From NCBI GenBank assembly GCA_028289405.1, contig JANQPP010000176.1, positions 1 through 64,000 on the forward strand: a stretch of 64,000 bases of DNA, in the 5' to 3' direction. Every line of letters begins with the position of its first letter. The stretch's first letter is position 1. Of this stretch, positions 62,763 to 64,000 are shown piece by piece. Under the pieces are notes generated by a model. The model ran no database searches and was not told where the DNA came from. It saw only the letters and a list, made by a program, of their open reading frames with translations. The DNA is from Pirellulales bacterium. Its GTDB lineage: Bacteria; Planctomycetota; Planctomycetia; Pirellulales; JANQPP01. Made by a program: the position numbers and the translations under genes.

Positions 62763-64000
62763 ATGAAACGCCGCGTTGTCATCACTGGGATGGGTGTCGT
62801 CACGCCTTTGGGCTGCAAGCTCGAAGCGTTTTGGCAGCGCCTGCTCAACGGAGAGAGTGGCATTCACACTCTCCAGCTCTTTGATTCCTCGGAATTCAAG
62901 GTCCATTTCGGCGGGGACATTCACGACTGGACCACCGAGGGTTACATCTCCGGGAAGGAAAGCAACCGCATCGACCGGTTCACGCAATTCGCCCTCGTGG
63001 CGGGCGTGGACGCGGTGCAAGATTCGGGATTGGAATTTACACAAACGGACCCTTATCGCGTGGGCGTGATTCTCGGTTCGGGCGTGGGCGGGCTGCATGA
63101 AATCGAGACCCAAGTGGAACGGCTGCTCCACAAAGGCCCCGAGAAAGTCTCCGCCTTCACGATTCCCAAGCTGATGGTCAACGCGGCCAGCGGCCAATTG
63201 TCGATCCATTTCGGATTGCGCGGTCCCAATGCCGCCGTGGCCACGGCCTGTGCCAGCGCGACCAATGCCATTGGCGAAGCCTTCAAGGCCATCCAGTACG
63301 ACGAAGCGGATATCATGCTCACCGGCGGTTCCGAGGCGGCCATTACGCCCATGGGCCTCAGCGGGTTCGCCAACATGAGGGCTCTATCCCAGCGGAATGA
63401 CGATCCTGCCGCGGCCAGTCGGCCGTTCGACGCCGACCGCGACGGCTTCGTGCTCAGCGAAGGTGCCGGGATCCTCGTGCTGGAAGAACTCGAACATGCC
63501 CGTGCTCGTGGCGCGCGGATTTATGCCGAACTGCTCGGCTATGGCGCCAGTGCCGACGCGGGACATATCACCCAGCCGGACGCCGAAGGCTCCGGGGCGG
63601 CATACTCCATGGAACGGGCCCTCTTCGACGGTGGATTGGCGCCGGAGGATGTTGATTACATCAACGCCCATGGAACCAGCACCCCCTTGGGAGACGTGGC
63701 GGAGACGACGGCGATCAAGCGGGTTTTCGGCGATCACGCGCGTCGTTTGTCGATCTCCAGCACGAAGAGCGAATTGGGCCACATGCTGGGGGCCAGCGGG
63801 GGTGTGGAACTGATCATCGCCACTCTCGCCCTGCGGGATGGAAAGGTTCCTCCCACCATCAATTACGACACGCCCGATCCCAAGTGCGATCTCGACTACA
63901 CCCCCAACGAAGCCAAGGAACGGAACGTGCGGGCGGTAATGTCCAACAGCTTCGGCTTCGGCGGCCACAATGCTTGCGTCGTGGCCGGCAATCTCCGCAA
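62763..64000 (+). CDS. fabF: Beta-ketoacyl-ACP synthase II (partial, cut by the window end)
   Basis: FabF elongates acyl-ACP by Claisen condensation with malonyl-ACP. The ATG at 62763 opens MKRRVVITGMGVVTPLG, and the frame has the Cys-His-His triad: the nucleophile in AVATACASATNAIGEA, the first histidine in NAHGTSTPLGDVAET and the second in STKSELGHMLGASGGVE. The C-terminal MSNSFGFGGHNACVV glycine-rich loop is reached at the end of the window, so only a few residues are missing. It overlaps no other gene and completes the fab cluster with acpP. Confidence 0.95.
   Translation, partial: MKRRVVITGMGVVTPLGCKLEAFWQRLLNGESGIHTLQLFDSSEFKVHFGGDIHDWTTEGYISGKESNRIDRFTQFALVAGVDAVQDSGLEFTQTDPYRVGVILGSGVGGLHEIETQVERLLHKGPEKVSAFTIPKLMVNAASGQLSIHFGLRGPNAAVATACASATNAIGEAFKAIQYDEADIMLTGGSEAAITPMGLSGFANMRALSQRNDDPAAASRPFDADRDGFVLSEGAGILVLEELEHARARGARIYAELLGYGASADAGHITQPDAEGSGAAYSMERALFDGGLAPEDVDYINAHGTSTPLGDVAETTAIKRVFGDHARRLSISSTKSELGHMLGASGGVELIIATLALRDGKVPPTINYDTPDPKCDLDYTPNEAKERNVRAVMSNSFGFGGHNACVVAGNLR

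Overview
The window is about 64 kb of a planctomycete chromosome, most plausibly from the Pirellulales or Thermoguttaceae; that placement is inferred from gene content. The markers are three DUF1559 pseudopilin-type genes, two Cys-rich YTV-repeat wall proteins, a giant secreted beta-helix protein with the N-terminal PLEERRLLA (LEPR-XLL) signature, a PEP-CTERM protein, a secreted sulfatase, and housekeeping genes scattered among accessory ones. G+C is moderately high by eye. Genes are spread over both strands in short operons.

Layout. 0-4.6 kb: tail of a membrane protein, ruvB, and a minus-strand PadR operon with two paralogous membrane proteins. 4.7-7.7 kb: a cobalamin riboswitch leading into a DUF1559 pseudopilin, a DUF4465-like PEP-CTERM protein and a methyltransferase. 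7.9-12.3 kb: small zinc-ribbon protein, aroE, a secreted hypothetical and the first YTV protein. 13-15 kb: rex, tRNA-Gln and small genes. 15-20 kb: a divergent Nramp-like transporter and the rpsB-tsf-pyrH-frr operon. 20.7-28.1 kb: rpsA, a primary-type sigma factor, a YjhG/YagF sugar-acid dehydratase and groES-groEL. 28.4-35.2 kb: DUF1559 genes (one broken by an in-frame TGA), guaB and a long adenylate-kinase-like protein. 35.3-37.1 kb: a two-gene SOS-like module (Y-family polymerase plus a small SRAP-like protein) behind a promoter that contains a 24-bp dyad. 37.3-40.1 kb: a sucrose-synthase-type glycosyltransferase facing a GH100 neutral invertase. 40.6-51.3 kb: the 2603-residue beta-helix protein, a gene-poor gap and a second YTV protein. 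51.7-54.5 kb: an operon of HAD phosphatase, deoxyhypusine-synthase-like protein and PfkB kinase. 54.6-59.9 kb: dapL, sulfatase, a NagD-like phosphatase and an SprA-related protein. 60-64 kb: rpmF-fabD-fabG-acpP-fabF, cut by the window end.

Most interesting: (1) B12-riboswitch control of a pseudopilin/PEP-CTERM pair, possibly a surface cobamide-capture system; (2) the polymerase/SRAP pair with a promoter-embedded operator and an apparently leaderless mRNA; (3) a ~60-nt intergenic element present three times with conserved stem-loops; (4) the sucrose glycosyltransferase/invertase pair; (5) the HAD/DHS-like/PfkB operon. Everything was read by eye; no database search, alignment program or folding program was run.
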